From Neovahlkampfia damariscottae (taxonomy: Eukaryota; Heterolobosea; Selenaionea; Neovahlkampfiida; Neovahlkampfiidae), in contig JABLTG010000049.1 of the NCBI GenBank assembly GCA_016618085.1, positions 881 to 64,880 on the forward strand: DNA of 64,000 bases, in the 5' to 3' direction. Every line of letters starts with the position of its first letter. Position 1 is the stretch's first letter. The notes below the pieces were generated by a model, which worked only from the letters and a program-made list of their open reading frames with translations, was not told the DNA's origin and did no database searches. Made by a program: the position numbers and the translations under genes. This document shows, one piece after another, positions 22,340 through 34,600 of the stretch.

Positions 22340-25300
22340 TTATTTTTGAATTTCATCTTCTGGAACATGCCATTTCAATAGATAACCTTGGTTATCTCCT
22401 GTAAAGATATATTTTTGACCTTGAGAAATATAGATTTTCGTAATTTCTGATTTATGAATTGAGAACTCTTTTTGAAGTGAAAATGTGTTCTTTACGATGT
22501 TATTCTTTGAATCATACTTCAAATTCCAAATTTTCAATTTTCCGTTTTTGTGACCGGTGATATAAATCTGATCATCTCCTTTGATTGTTGAATGAGTGAA
22601 TCCAATTGTAGAAATAGGTGATCTACCAATATCTATTGAAGAAATTAAATCTCCATTGATTGTGAACAAATAAAGAGTGAAATCTGTGCAGATCAATAAA
22701 TTTCCAGTTTGTGGGTGAATATTAATGCATTTGATTGGTAGATTTTCAAATTGATGATTTGTTGGTAATTTGATTTGTCGAATATATTTTTGATCATTTA
22801 AATTCCACATAATACATGTTTTATCATGACTTCCACTGACAATAATATTAAATTCTGATGAAATAGCAACACAAGTGACTCCTTTACTGTGTTCTGAAAA
22901 TCTTGCAATCAAAGATAATTGAATTATTTTTTTATCAATCTTTAATTTCCATAGAGATACTAAAGTATCTTCTGAACCTAAAACTAATTTTCCATCTTTT
23001 GTTATTTGAGCACAAGTGATTTTGTCAAAATGTAAATTCTCCCAAATTTGTTGTAATTGATCTCCTTGTGTTGAGTACAATCTCAAACTATTATCTGGGA
23101 AATCCCAACAAAAGTAAAACTCACATTTTGGCTTATACAACAAAGTATTTTTTGGTAAAACGAATAATTCTTTTGGTTTCATTTCAAAATCACCAATTGC
23201 TTTTGGATATTTTTTTACTTCAATATTAGTGATATCTTTCGGATTTGTATAAAGAGTGATTGGAATTGAAACTGTTTTTGGGAAACGTTTTTGATGAGGT
23301 TTTTGGAATAGTTGATGTGGCGTTTGACCAAAATTACTAATTTGTGCAACTGTTGCTTTTCTTTGCATTTCATTGGTTATACTGCTCCAATCAACTGCAC
23401 CTTCATATGTTAAATAGTAAAATACATTGCACGCTTCGACTGCAGCTTTTCCAGTTTGTTTATAACCAAAGATCAAATCAATCCATTCATGAATGTGTTC
23501 ACTAACATAATCACTTTCCAAAGCATTTCTGTGAATTCTGATGAACTCTTCTGGACTATCATTAGCCCATTTTGGTAAACGAACATTATTCACAATTTCT
23601 TTGTTTTGTTTGATTCCAAATTGAAAATTGTTTTTGTTTTTCAAAAAATCAGGAAGATAAAAAAATTCAGGTATTAATTCTTTGACATCTGAAATTGTTG
23701 AGATTGAAGAAGATGCACTCCATGCTTCTCCTATACTATGAAACATTCTATCAGCAACATCAAATCTACCATCTTGTAATTCTATGTAATGTCTTGTAAA
23801 AGGTTCTAATCTCATCATGAAATATAAAGTTCCAGCTGCAGATGAATAATGAGTTCCATAATGAAATCCTGGATAACCAGCTGCTTCAGCATCCCAAGAT
23901 TCATATCTTGCTTGATGATATTCTCTTCCTTTTTCTGTTAATGCTCCCATTGGTCTTGATAAATCTCGATATACTTTTGGATCATCCAAATTGATTGTAT
24001 CTGAATCATAATCAGATAAAATCCATGGAAAAACAGGGTACTGAGTTAAATCATTATGAGATCTCCCCGCTAAAGTGTTTAAAAACATCAAATATTCAAA
24101 ATTGGAAATTTCTCTGTTTTGCCACTTTGAAAGGAAGGTTCTATGTAGTCTTGAATTGTCTTGCATTTTCATTTGTGGTAAATTGAAAATTTTTTCCATC
24201 ACTGTAGGTTTAAAAACAATCAAATAAGTCATTCCACTTTTACAGAAGAATTCAAGAGCACATTCACTCAATAAGAATCTTCTTTTTTGAACAGATTTTA
24301 AGTCTTCAAATGAAATTTTGATAGCATCATGTGAAAGTGGTTTTGTTGCATCTCTAGATTGTTCATAATCCGGAGTAACTGAATGAGATCCATCAACTTC
24401 AAGTAACTCTTTGTTATCTGAAATATTATAATTATCAATGATGTAAATGTAATTCTTTGAATATGTGAATAAACCTTTTTGTCCATCTAATCCATTCACT
24501 CTTAAACAATTAAACCATAATTGAACTTTATCTCCATATTCAAGTAATCTTCTAATTTTTAATGATGTTTCTGTATTATCTTCTTCTGATGTTTGTGAGT
24601 CTTCACCTGATACATCAAGTAATTGTTCCTCTTCAATGATGATATCTTCTTCGTCTTGGAAATCTGAAAACGATGGAAATTTACTATCAATGTCATCATC
24701 ATCAACAAAAGTTTGATGATCATTCTTTTTCAGAATGGAAGAAACAGGAGTATCAAATTTAAGCATTTCTTCTTCTTTGACTGGAGTTAAAGGTTTTGGG
24801 TCATCGTCTGAGATTATTGGATTTTTTGGATAAACATAATCATCATGATATGGAATCAATTTGATTCTTTTTCGAAGTTTTCCTTCTGCTTCATCAAGTT
24901 TAATAATAATATTTTCTTTTTCTGTTGATGGGAATAATGAACGTTCTGATGTCAAATAATCCGAATAAATTTTCCATTTTGCGACTGCATTACTATTTCT
25001 AATTATTAATCTTTCTCTTCTTTCAATTTTCTTTCTTTCTTCATTTGCAATGATCATTTTGATTTCATCAGTTGTGTAGGCAAATCCTGTTTTTCCAATG
25101 GTAAAAAGTTGAACCATTGAAGTCAAATCAAAGTTACTTTGCTTTCTAATTGGAGCAGAGCTGAATACTCTTTTCTTCTCTTGAACTGAAGATTTTAAAA
25201 TTGGTGCAAAATTAGCTTCGAAATAATTTGCGCATATCTCTTGATTTTTGTTTAACCAATCTAAGAAGGAACCGTCTTTGTCTAGAATTTTTTTGAATCC

Positions 25301-28300
25301 AATAGATAAGTCTTCAATCTCTCCTAATGGATTTTTGAAACTTAACGCTGTAGTTAACAATCCTGACATTTCTGTTGACACTACTAATAATTTCCAAAAT
25401 GTTCTGGAACTTTCTCTGATTTGACTAGAATTGTGAAATAACAATTTGAACAAAATATAGCACAACGAAGAAATGAAGTCAATATCCCTGTTGTTTGGAT
25501 TCAATGCAGTTAAAAACCAATTTTTGTCATTCATTTCTTTCATTATTGTTTCAATATTTTTGTCATTTTCATTTTTTCTCCAAAGTAATCTGACAATCAT
25601 ATTATTCATTACTTTGAATAAAAGATTGTTTTCTAATATTTCAGTGGATCCTTTTTTCTGAATCAAAACTGCAATATTGTCACAAGCAGTAACTAAAGAA
25701 CTCATGAAATCTAAAATGATAGCATGATCATCAACAATCCCAAAACACCATTTTTCAAAGAATATTGAAATAAATTGAATAAGATTGTTGCATTCTCTAA
25801 TATCAATAACATTATCCACTTTGTATTTACAAATATTGATAACTTTAGTCAAAAGGATTTTTTGAAATTGAGCTTTCAAATCTTCTTTAATTCTGCTTGG
25901 ACAGGCATCAAGTATTCCTTCAACTAATTTGATTGATTTATGACTCAAATTATCACAAATAATGACTGTAAGTATATCTAAGATATTTTGAACCAATGAA
26001 GAATCAAATAGTTTTGAGTATGTTTGTAATTGAAAACTTGCAAAAATGATTTCAATTAATTCTTCGTAAATTTCAGGTTTTTCACATTCTTGAAGAAATT
26101 CAGGTGAAGTTTTAATCAGTTCAAGTAAATATGATGATGCTTCTGATGATAATTTTGATCTTTCATAATTTGATTTAAAAATTTCAAGTTCAGTTTCTGA
26201 TTCAACACTTGAAGTTCTTCTTAATTCTTTAATTGTTGATAAATCTGATAATCCACTGTCAAATGAAAGTCCTTCAAGAATTTGAAAATCTTCTTGAATG
26301 GAAATATCAGAGACACCTTTTATCAATGTATTAATCAAATCATCTTTTGTAACTTCTTTTCCATGATCTTTGAAATAATCAAAATTTGGGACATTTTCAT
26401 AAAGAGGAGTCAAAGAACCTGAATAATCATATCGTATTAAAGTCAATAAAAGTGGTAAGACATGTCTAAATGGAACATGAATTTCTTCTTTGTTTTCTTT
26501 GATCTCTTTGATCATTGTTGTAAAATGTTTTTCAGAGGAAAAGGAAATACTCTTTCCCATCATCAAATATAACAATGTGAAATATAAATCTGATTGATTA
26601 CTGTAAAATCTGATGACTTTCTTCCATCCATCAAGAACATTATTAGTTTTGAATTCAGAAAGCATGTTTTTCAATAAAATTTTTGATAAAATTTGAAGTG
26701 ATATTGATAAAGTAACTGGGTGTACTTTTCTTGAAGGGAAATGATAAAACCATTTTAATGAAATGGATTTGACAAATGTTTCTCTAAATTTTGGATTTTC
26801 AATCAATTCAGCAACAGATTTCAAAATTAGATTCCTAGCAAATAATTTTGAAGCAGAAGCAACAACAGAAGCATCTCCTTTCAATGTTTCTGAATTCTTT
26901 AATGGATAACCTTCAACTGTACAAATGATAAAATCTGATAATGATTTTGCGTCGACATCTGTGAATTCATGTAACAATAAATCATGTAAAATCATTGTTA
27001 TGTATTCAATAACTTCAAATGAAGATGTTTCATTCAAAATCAAATGAAACAATAATGAAACCATATTAACTTGTTTCAATCTAAAAATATTTAACTTTCC
27101 ATAAGTTGGATCTTTCATTAAATGAAGAATTTGTATGAATAATTGCTTTTGCATATCACTTGAAAGTTTCTTCCAAAAATCAAAATCCAGTAAAAATGGA
27201 ATGAGAGCTTTCATATTTCCAATGATATTATATTCTGTACCTTTAAAAATTCTGAATAAAGCAGAAAGAACAGGGAAATCAAACATTGAAATTTTAGTTT
27301 TTAGTAAAGAAATCATAATATAATAACCTTCTATTCTTTCAAATTCATTGATCAAATTTTGACTTCCTTGTAAAATGTCACCTAATAAAAATAATGCTTC
27401 TGATAAATATCTTGAACTCTCTGAAGTTTCAATGAATGATATAATAGCCAAAATTCCATCAAATCCGAGAACTGTTTCACTGAATGAAACTGGAGCACAA
27501 CTGAATGATTTTTCTTTTAACCAAAGAAGAACATTTGAATTTGGTACTGTATCTTCTAAAAAGATACCTGAGTTTGATTTCATTTTTTGAAACTCTTTCA
27601 CAGTTGGATCATATTTGATAGTTTTGGAATTTCTTGTACTGAATGAAAAGATGAATTTTGATTCAATTAATTGAACATTTGGCATTTTTAGTAATATTTC
27701 AGCGTCTTCTTTTGTGAAATTATTTTTTTTATCCATTCTACAAATTAAGTCAATATAACGTGGTGGGAGTTGATGTGATAATAAATATCTTGATTTTGTC
27801 CAAGAACTTTGGAAGTTTCCATAATAACCAAATGAATAAACATAAATCAAAGGTACTGTATCATCAGGAAGAATATCATCATATAAGAAAGTAGGTCCAA
27901 TTCTCCATGTATCTTTCTTTGAGTTATTCACTCCAAAAGTACCTTTTAATAATGAATAAGGAACATTTGGAAATGAAATAATCTCTTGATCAACAAAAAC
28001 ACCATTTAGATAAATATTCATCACTGAATTCTTTTTTGCTTTGTTATGTATCACAACAAGATGATTCCAATAGTTTTGTTTGATTCTAACATTTTTGAAT
28101 TTTGTTACATTTGAATTCATCATTGTTTTGATTTCTAACACTCCTGATGAATCTAATGATATTTTTAAATAAGATTTATATCCTTCTGTTTGTAAAGTCA
28201 AAATATCCAAATTGTGAATATCTGTGATATTTGAATTATACAACCATGTTGAAAAAGTATAACCAGAATTTGAAAAATATTTTCCATCTGGAATTGAAAG

Positions 28301-31300
28301 TAACTTGTTAAATGAATAAGGTTCAAGTTCTAAAAATGGTAAATTTTGACTGTTCTTTGCAATTGAACGAAGTAACTTGACTAAACAGAGTGGGAAATTA
28401 TGCTTCTTCATCATTTGAAAAAACATTCTCCACTCTTTTTCTGAGGCTCTATAACAACCAACTAATTCAAATAATTTCATCAATGAATCATGAAGTTGGT
28501 CTTTTTCATCACATAATTGTTTTTCAAATTTTTGAACTAAATATTTTATAATTTTGATTGATGAAATAGCTTCTAAATTTTGAGAACATGATTCAGCTAA
28601 ATGAACAAATATATCAACTATTGGTAATGTTATATGTTCATCTTTTGATTTGATCACTTGCCAGATATATCCAAGTGCAAATGGGTTAGTAATTTTTGCA
28701 TTTTCTTGGATTATTAAATTAGAGAATTTCTTTTCTTTAATCTTCTTTTTGAGATTTCTTTCTGTTGCAAAATCTAATAAGAGTTGTAATGATGATTCAA
28801 CATAATCTGATTCTAAAATCCCATTTATTTGAAGTGCATCAATAATCGCAGTTTTACCCACTATATCTAAAAACAACTCTTTGTTGATGTAATGATCTGC
28901 TAATGCTGAAGTCAATGCTTTGAATAACGCTCCCATTAATTCTAATATTTTATTGGCTACTTTTGGATTATTCTTTTGATCATCAAATTGTGTATTGATT
29001 AAGCATGAAATAGTTGCAACAAAACCACCTTCTTCTCTAAATTTGTCACGTGATTTATCATTCTGTTGAAATATCTTTTCAAAAGTGTTAAATAATTCAA
29101 TTTTCATTTGTAAATCTGATTTTGAAGCTGTTTGTAATTTTTCAATTAAAATATTCAATTCATGACCTTGTTGTCCTACATCTTCAATGATTAAATATTC
29201 AAATAATCTCAGAGCATATAATCGAAATTTAGAGTTTAATAAATTTCCAATTGTTAAAGAACCTCCTACTTTCAAGAAATAAGATCTGTTCTGTTTGTTT
29301 TGTATCATCATTTTTATGATTGTGTCCATTGCAATAGAAGCTACATCTTCAATTTTTTTACCATTTTCAATTTCTTTTACAAACTTGAATTCACCTTTGA
29401 AATTTTCAATGATAGTCTCAAATAACTTTGTTTCTCTGAATTTATCTTGATAACTTGCATCACAATCAATTAAACTTGAAATAGTTGAAGCTATTAAACA
29501 ATAAAGATCTGTTGATGAATCACTAGCCAATAAAAATGTAAGTGTCAATAATTCTTCATGAAATTCATGGAAATTCAATCCAGAAATAATGAATTGAAAT
29601 AACTTGAAAATTTCATTTTGAATGATTTCTTTAAAGTAAGGAATATTTTTGAAAAATAAAATGATAACATGTAAATGATGAACAATTGCATAATTTAAAG
29701 AATTTTGTGAAATGATGTAGATAATTTGATCTAATATTTCTTTTTGTATTATTGACTAAAAAAGTTAGCAATTTTGCTGAAAATGGAAATTTACTGAATC
29801 TGATTTTAGGAAGGTATTCGCAAGACTCTGAAAAGCTGTGATATTTCTGACACAAGGTCCTTTGATTGTTTTATCTGGTTTATATGATTTACTATCAATT
29901 GAAGGAATTAAATCTTTTTCACCAACAAATGAAAACATTGCTAATAACTTAAGAACTTCTTTCTGTTTTTAAATTAATCAAAAAAAAAAAAGGAAAGAGT
30001 TACCATCATTCTATCATTCTTTTCATATTCTTTTTCGAATTTAATCACAGATTCAGCAATGATATGAAATCCACCTGAATCAACTAAAGTTTTATACAAC
30101 AATGAGTTTTTCTTTAAATTGAGTGATTGATTCAATAAAACGTAACATGTTTCAACCATAATATTAACACTCTTAATATCTTTTGTTTTTTTTAAGCCAT
30201 CAATCAAATAAGTTATTATTTTCTTCAAAAAATCATCAGTTAATTTTTTTTCACATTCAATACCAATTTATTCAAATATTCAATATACAGAGAATCAGAA
30301 TGTTTAATAGTACTTTCTACGATTAACAATGCACTACATAAAAGTTCAATATTTTTTTTTCTGCTGGTTTTACTCATGTTTGACATTAAAATTTTCAGAT
30401 GGATAGTCAGTGGAAACTATTATTTTAAACAACTCCAAAATTAAATTTTTCTCTTTTAAATCATACATTATTGCAGAATTAACTACAACATTTTTCATGA
30501 TATTTGTGAGATTTGAACCTTGAAAGCAAGTTAAACAAGTTGAAAAAAAATTTACGAAATTGTTGAACTTTCAGACGATTTTCTAAAATGTAAAAAAACA
30601 TTTCAGTTTTAATTGAATTTTACCTTCAAAACTAATGTTATCAAATGATTCTAAATCATCCTTTGTTAAGTGTAAAAAAAAATCAAAAAGTTTCATCAAG
30701 TTCACTGCTAATTTTGTATCTGAAACAGAAATACAATTTGAAGGCTTGATAAAAAAATGAATAAAATTTTAAATTTTCTATTACTTTTTGTGTGATGACA
30801 ACTAATGATTTAACAGCTTCAAAAGATTTATCTTTAAAAAATTCAACCATTTTCTTCATTGTTTCTTCTTTTTCATCTTTACCTAAAATCTTTTCAACAC
30901 CGTTTGAAGCAAATGTTGAAATAGCAAAACTAAAATTTTGACCATCACCAAAACTGAAAATTAAAAAAAAAACAAAAAAAACCAGTGTTTAAACTCATCT
31001 CCTGTTACTGTATAAATAGTATCATTAAATAGTGTAATGATGCACTCTAGTATCGTTTGTTTTTCCAACTGTGGAAGTTTAATTTTTTGTTTGTTTTACT
31101 TTTTCTTTCGTTTTTTTATAATCATTCCAATACTCTTTCAATTCTTCGAGATTTTTCATATGAACCCTTTTGAATTATGTTTAGTTTTTTGTTATTTTTT
31201 ACTTTGCTTCATCTGTTGTTGTGGTTGGTGATAGGTAACCAGGTGAACCAGCAGGTGTTACTGCTGGTTTATTAAACCAATCCACTACACTTCCGAAAAC

Positions 31301-31336
31301 ATTGTTTCTTCTTTTTTTTTTATGACCTTCTTCCAT
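22340..31336 (-). CDS. Giant BEACH-WD40 protein, LvsA/WDFY3 (ALFY) type
   Basis: Predicted 2869-aa protein in 11 exons: 31203-31336, 31100-31166, 30995-31068, 30785-30953, 30624-30744, 30556-30582 (27 nt), 30374-30518, 30264-30333, 30004-30222, 29795-29962 and 22340-29755. All junctions are GT-AG and in phase. The first 850 and the middle 1000 residues are armadillo/HEAT-like helices. A concanavalin-A-like lectin fold lies at about 875-1050 (YTFSTWLYNS, WNHLVVIHNK), a PH-BEACH domain at about 2130-2260, and BEACH at about 2280-2555 (FEYLMFLNTLAGRS, YPVFPWIL, NLDDPKVYRDLSRPMGA, HYGTHYSS). WD repeats end the protein (SGSHDKTCIMWN). I see no FYVE domain, unlike human WDFY3. Relatives act in vacuole, lysosome and autophagy traffic and in cytokinesis (Dictyostelium LvsA). 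Confidence 0.88.
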
Positions 31337-31516
31337 TGAAAAAAAGTGGTTGTGATATTTTGACCAATGAACAAAGGTTCTTGAATTGGATGAACATTTG
31401 TCAAAGTTTGAACGATAGAATTACATTTTATTCTGGAATAATGATAAAGCAGATTGTATTTGTACACTTTTGAACAACATTTTTTTCTCCAATCATTTTG
31501 TTTTGAATAAAGCAGC
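31337..31516. promoter_or_regulatory. Divergent promoter: BEACH gene / B-box gene
   Basis: A 180-base gap between divergent ATGs. CCAAT at 31364-31368 lies about 30 bases from the BEACH start, inverted relative to it, and CCAATCA at 31489-31495 lies about 22 bases before the B-box gene. The rest is AT-rich with no other element that I recognise. Confidence 0.5.
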
Positions 31517-32546
31517 ATGTCTTCATTGGAAGAAATAGAGAAATGTGGTAAATAAATATCATGAACTCAACCATTCCAAAGAAAATTGTGAAGAATCCGA
31601 GGCTGAAAAATTATGTAAAGATTGTTCAATTTTGTTATGTCAAAACTGTTGCAATGTTTTACACAAAAAAAAGAAAAATCATAAAATAACAGGTAGAACA
31701 GATAAAAAATATTTAAAAAGAAAAATATTTTGTCAGCATCACCAAGAAGTTGAATTTGATTTTTTTTGTGAAACCCATCAACAATTTATTTGTTCAAAAT
31801 GTGTTTTGGAAGATTTTCAAGGAAAACATGTGAAATGTAAAAGAATCAAAAATGTAGATTATGAAAATTATGCTCAGAAAAAAATTGAAAATAACAAGTT
31901 TGTTGTGAAAAAAAAAATGAAAATTTTGAAGCAAAGAGTAGAAAAAATTTATGATTTAAAAGAGACATTGAACAATTTTATCAACAGTTTGGATGCTGAT
32001 AAAGATGTTTTAGCTTCAAGCATATCTTGTTTGGCTGAATTGAATAATGAAGATACCAACGAAGAAAAACATGTTCATCTTTCAAAATTGAATGATGCTT
32101 TATCATATGTGAAGAAAATAACTTATTCTGAGATACCAAAAGATATCGAAAATTATCGCAAAGAATTAGAATTGTTCATGAATTCTATGGAAAATGATGA
32201 AGAAGAATTGATAAATCCATTGAGAGATACAATTGAAACTCCAGTGAAAAAGGAGCTTTCATTATTGGAAACTTTAAAAAAGAAGAAATTTAAAATTGCT
32301 GAAAAAGAAAAATTGCGTCCATTTCAAGTCATAAGCAAAGAAGCAGTAGAATCATTGGCAGAATTGCAACCAACAACTTTGAATGACTTAAAATCAGTTC
32401 AAGGGTTTAATCCAGCTATTATAAGAAAGAGAGGGATTGTTTTTTTGAATGAAATTAGAAAATATTTATCAATGAGTGAATTGTCTGAAATTGAAAAAAA
32501 ATCAATTTTGGACTTTGAAAAGAAACTTTTTTTTCTGCCAAAATAA
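31517..32546 (+). CDS. Double B-box, coiled-coil, HRDC-domain protein
   Basis: Predicted 331-aa protein; exons 31517-31547 and 31582-32546. The first exon matters: it supplies the first cysteine pair (KCENCEESEAEKLCKDC), which completes the first zinc-binding B-box. A longer continuous frame starting at 31545 would lose it. A second B-box follows at about residues 60-105 (FCQHHQEVEFDFFCETH, ICSKC). Residues about 110-240 are coiled coil, as in TRIM proteins lacking a RING. The C-terminal region (about 275-325) matches an HRDC helical domain: LRPFQVISKEAVESLAEL, TLNDLKSVQGFN, followed by a final helix. HRDC domains occur in RecQ helicases and RNase D and bind nucleic acid or proteins. The B-box plus HRDC pairing is unusual; the role is unknown. 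Confidence 0.7.
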
Positions 32547-32743
32547 AACTTTTTTGAAGAAGCATCTCACGAAATCTGATCTTCCAGAGTTTCAAAAAAT
32601 CCAAGTGCAACCAAAAAAAATAACCTGGCCTAAAGTTTTCTTTATTATCCTTTCTTAGATGTGCAGAGTGGAAAAGTTTAGATCAAACATCTTTCACTTG
32701 TTTTTATGGAGAAACTTCTTTAAGTCTAGTTTGATTTCATTGG

Positions 32744-34562
32744 ATGAAAAATTTACCACAACTTTTTGGTGAAGGTGAGAAATTGAAGAAATTTTATTCA
32801 TTTTTGAAGAAACCAATTTGATACATGGTAAAAATGCCATCTACCATAATATTGAAGCCACAATGGATTTATTTGAAACTCTAAAAAGTGAATTTTTTTT
32901 TTCTAATTTTCCGAAGCATCATTTGGACCAAATTCAAAAAGTAAAATGTTAATAGGTAAATAGTAAAGTATTAAAAATAGACACTTTGGGAAATATTGTT
33001 ATTTCGAATGATGGTTCGAAGATTTTGAGAGAATTGCAAATTTCTCATCCTGCTTCTCAGATATTAGTTGAAATATCAAAGAAACAACATGATTCAAGTA
33101 TTTTAACATTTATTTTAATTTTTTTTGTCAGTTGGAGATGGTGAGTGTTTCAGTTTTGTTTATTCATCTTTTAAAAGGTACAACTTCAGTTGTTTTGTTG
33201 TCCTGTGAAATGCTAAAAAATTCAGGATTTTTGATACAAAAAGGTATATCCAAAACTTATATAATGGATAAGTATGTTGAAATTTTTCAATTTATTGATG
33301 AATTGTTGATTGAAAAATCAACTCAAATTGATTTGTTTAAAAATTTGCATTCTGTTGCAAGTCACTGTACAAATACAAAGAATATTGCTAAATTTGGATC
33401 AAAAATTACTGAATTGGCTGTTGAATCGATACTTCACATTTTAAAATATTCCACAAAAGTGACGTCGAAATTTTTTTTCTAACTTTTACAGAATGATATT
33501 GAAAATTATTTGAAAGTTTTAACTTTAGAAAGTGGAAATCCTGATGATTCTTTTATATTTCAGAATGGGTATGTCTTTAATGGAAATACAGTTCATGTAG
33601 AAAAAGAGTTAATTTCAAGTTGTAAAATTTGTTTATCCAAAATCTCATTCAAATTCTCTTCCCACAAAGTTAAAGTTAAAAATCCGAGTTCATTTTTAGA
33701 TTTCCAAAGGTTCTCAAAAAATCATGTTTGACTCATATTTTTATTCAGAAAAGAAGAAAATGTATATGAATCGTTCATAAAACAATTGAAGGAAATTGAT
33801 ATGGAAGTATTGTTGACAAACCAAAAAATTGAAAACAAATTCAAACAACTGTTCAAAAATTATCATATTACAGTGATAGATGGTATTGAATCTGAACAAT
33901 TTCAAATTCTATCCAAAATGTTATTAATAACATCAACAATGTCGAATGTCAAATTGAACAAAGTGGAATCACTAAAAATTATCAAAATTAATGCTAATTC
34001 ATGTCGGATATATATGAAATTTAATAATGAAAATCCTTTTTGTTCCGTGATTTTAAAATCAAATTCAAAAGAAATGTTGAAGGAAATTTTTTTGTAAGTC
34101 TCACATTCAAACTTAATTCTTAGATGTTTCAAAAATATAATACTCTTATCCAAGAAAATTATCAACCATAATAATGATAATGTTTCAATTTTACCTGGAG
34201 CTGGTGCAATTGAGCTATATTTGGCCAATGAATTGAGATTGAAATCATTGAAGTTTGAAGATGAATCCAGAGATATTTATCAATCTGTAGCTGATAGCAT
34301 CGAAGTAATACCAAAATTATTGATAGAAAATTCAGGAAATAATGTTCCTAAATTATTCTCATCATTAACAAACAAAATATCCAATGGTGAAACAATAGGA
34401 ATCAGCAAAGAAGGAACATTCTTCAATTCCACATACCAAGAAAATGAAGAAAACAAAATGATCATTGATCCATTGATTCTAAAGAGAGAAATCTATGAAA
34501 CTGCACTCGAATCATGTCTTTCAATTTTAAAAGTAGATTGCATCATCAAAGAAAACCAATGA
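32744..34562 (+). CDS. CCT8: Chaperonin CCT theta-like subunit (divergent)
   Basis: Predicted 518-aa cytosolic chaperonin subunit in nine exons: 32744-32774, 32810-32887, 32917-32955, 32981-33097, 33132-33140 (9 nt), 33178-33458, 33492-33709, 33749-34093 and 34124-34562. Group II chaperonin signatures are present: TSFGPNSKSKMLI, ISNDGSKILRELQISHP, a GDGTTSVV ATPase motif assembled across the 9-nt exon, and LPGAGAIELYLANEL near the end. The N terminus (LFGE, AIYHNIEATMDLFETLK) and HPASQILVE fit the theta subunit best. The apical part is highly diverged, and the usual NDKxD ATP motif in the second half is hard to see. The intron 32956-32980 is only 25 nt. The complex folds actin and tubulin. 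The subunit assignment is likely but not certain. Confidence 0.75.
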
Positions 34563-34600
34563 AAAAAGTTCCACTCAGTATTTCAAAATAATAAAAAATT

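Noticed and set aside
32605-32635. Short similarity between 32611-32635 and 62498-62520 (A-run then CCTGRCCTAAAG)
   Set aside because: About 12 informative bases in AT-rich DNA; chance match cannot be excluded and no third copy was noticed.
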